Of a stretch of 6,352 nucleotides of DNA, positions 5,297-6,352 are shown piece after piece. The first letter of the stretch is position 1. Each line of letters opens with the position of its first letter. The position numbers and the translations under genes were made by a program. The notes below the pieces were generated by a model. That model searched no databases and was not told where the DNA came from. It was given only the letters and a program-made list of their open reading frames with translations. The stretch is taken from the NCBI GenBank assembly GCA_020426065.1, contig JAGQQT010000244.1, forward strand, positions 1 to 6,352, read 5' to 3'. Source of the stretch: Planctomycetaceae bacterium (GTDB lineage Bacteria > Planctomycetota > Planctomycetia > Planctomycetales > Planctomycetaceae).

Positions 5297-6352
5297 TCAG
5301 CTGACCGCAAAGACCTGCTCCGGATCAAAGTTCTGGCGGATTTTCTGGTAGAGCTGGTGAGCAGAGTTGCTGGCCTGCAAGGAATCAGCAGCCTGTCCCA
5401 TTAAAACTTGAGTGTTGACTTTGGGGTCATTTAGAGCGGCGGCAAGCCAGGACTGGGAAGCGGCGGTTGATGTTCCCCAGACGATCACCGTCCCGGTAGC
5501 AACATGGCCCACTGCCTGCAGGTTTTCGAGCTGGTCAATCTGTTCGGTGAAAGTGACGGAACGGTCCGGTGTCATCGCCAGACGCACCAGCAGTCGGTCT
5601 TTCGACACGATCTCCTGCAAGTCCAGCAGAATCTTTGACCACGGTTGTGAAGTCGGAACATGATCCTGCTGGTTATCACTCACAGGATCAGAGAACTCCC
5701 CCAGCAACTGGTCAAAGTGCCCTTCTGCGGCATGGCAGTAGACTTCCGATCCCGTGAGCCCCAGCCGGACAATCCGGTTTTCCGTCCAGTCGAAAATCGC
5801 CGGATCAAACGGCAGCATTCGTAACTGCTTCCAGAGTTCCAGCGATTCGGTTTTGTCTTTCAGGCGATACTCGCGCAGACAATATGATTCTGGGCTGGGG
5901 ACAACCTTGAGCGAAGCCGAAACGGGTATTGCCAGCCTTCCCCGGGAACCGATCAGAAATTTATGCAGATCATAACCTGCCACGTTTTTTACGACTCGGC
6001 CACCGGATTTGAAGATCCTCCCCTGGCCATCAATCGCACTGATTCCAAGCAGAAAATCACGGACCTTTCCGTAACCGGCACTCAATGATCCATACCAGTT
6101 CTGGCAGATCAGTTCTGCGACGGTTGTCTGCTCCGGACAGGGAATATCGAGCGGGAGAAACTGCTGCCTCTCTGCCAGAACCTGCTGCAGAGCCGAAATG
6201 GTGATTCCCGCTTCGACAGTAATCGTCAGGTCCTGCCACGCATGATCAATCACCGCATTGAGCTGCTGCAGGGAGAGTGTATTCCGACTCATCTGCTCAC
6301 CCAGCCACTGCTGCGGATCGGTCATCCACGGAATTGTCTGGCCGGAGGAAGA
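5297..6352 (-). CDS. glcE: GlcE-like FAD-binding subunit of glycolate (2-hydroxyacid) oxidase, N-terminus outside window
   Basis: FAD-binding oxidoreductase of the PCMH/FAD_binding_4 type, closest in style to GlcE, which works with GlcD and GlcF to oxidise glycolate to glyoxylate at the inner face of the membrane. The frame is open from the stop at 5297 to the window edge (351 codons plus stop). There is an ATG at 6325, but nine sense codons precede it (SSSGQTIPW), and GQT may be the tail of the family's P-x-G-G-x-T FAD loop, so the true start is probably upstream. Counting from that Met: LTITVEAG at 33-40, the FLPLDIP loop at 56-62, YGKVRDFLLG at 85-94, and GGRVVKNVAGYDLHKFLIGS at 108-127, the hallmark of GlcE. 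The family's usual Gly-Gly before the Asn of the FAD loop reads Ala-Glu (TTVAELICQN, 67-76). The C-terminus stops at FDPEQVFAVS without the usual NPGR. GlcD and GlcF are not in the window; they may lie beyond the right edge. Confidence 0.88.
   Translation of the reverse strand, partial: SSSGQTIPWMTDPQQWLGEQMSRNTLSLQQLNAVIDHAWQDLTITVEAGITISALQQVLAERQQFLPLDIPCPEQTTVAELICQNWYGSLSAGYGKVRDFLLGISAIDGQGRIFKSGGRVVKNVAGYDLHKFLIGSRGRLAIPVSASLKVVPSPESYCLREYRLKDKTESLELWKQLRMLPFDPAIFDWTENRIVRLGLTGSEVYCHAAEGHFDQLLGEFSDPVSDNQQDHVPTSQPWSKILLDLQEIVSKDRLLVRLAMTPDRSVTFTEQIDQLENLQAVGHVATGTVIVWGTSTAASQSWLAAALNDPKVNTQVLMGQAADSLQASNSAHQLYQKIRQNFDPEQVFAVS

Overview
The window looks like a chromosomal stretch from a Planctomycetota bacterium, probably of the Gimesia/Rubinisphaera type. 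This rests on moderate GC content judged by eye, a secreted formylglycine-type sulfatase with a CHSSR active-site motif, a secreted small protein built as a helical hairpin plus jelly-roll-like tail, and a GlcE-type flavoprotein. The assignment is an inference from gene style, because no rRNA or other marker gene is present.

Layout. Positions 1-1275 (minus) hold the N-terminal 425 residues of an exported sulfatase whose C-terminus runs off the left edge. Positions 1459-2439 (minus) encode an exported 326-residue protein of unknown function. Positions 2658-3926 (minus) encode an exported M14 zinc carboxypeptidase with an N-terminal M14_N-like domain; it starts at GTG behind a strong ribosome binding site. 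An 83-bp divergent spacer (3927-4009) contains a long imperfect inverted repeat. Positions 4010-5284 (plus) encode a GT1 glycosyltransferase of the sterol-glucosyltransferase-like type. Positions 5297-6352 (minus) hold a GlcE-like FAD-binding subunit, convergent with the glycosyltransferase and still open at the right edge, so its N-terminus lies outside the window.

How the genes relate. The three minus-strand genes on the left (carboxypeptidase, unknown protein, sulfatase) all carry signal peptides and point the same way. They are separated by 218 and 183 bp, so they are not a tight operon and may each have their own promoter. The glycosyltransferase is cytoplasmic and divergent, and the GlcE-like gene belongs to 2-hydroxyacid (glycolate) oxidation. 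I see no single pathway linking them. I found no tRNA, rRNA, CRISPR array, transposase or insertion-sequence end. No gap between genes exceeds 300 bp.

Nothing here is a clear new system. The items most worth following are the inverted repeat next to the carboxypeptidase ribosome binding site, the unknown secreted protein with paired CxH motifs, and the unusual zinc-site wording of the secreted carboxypeptidase.
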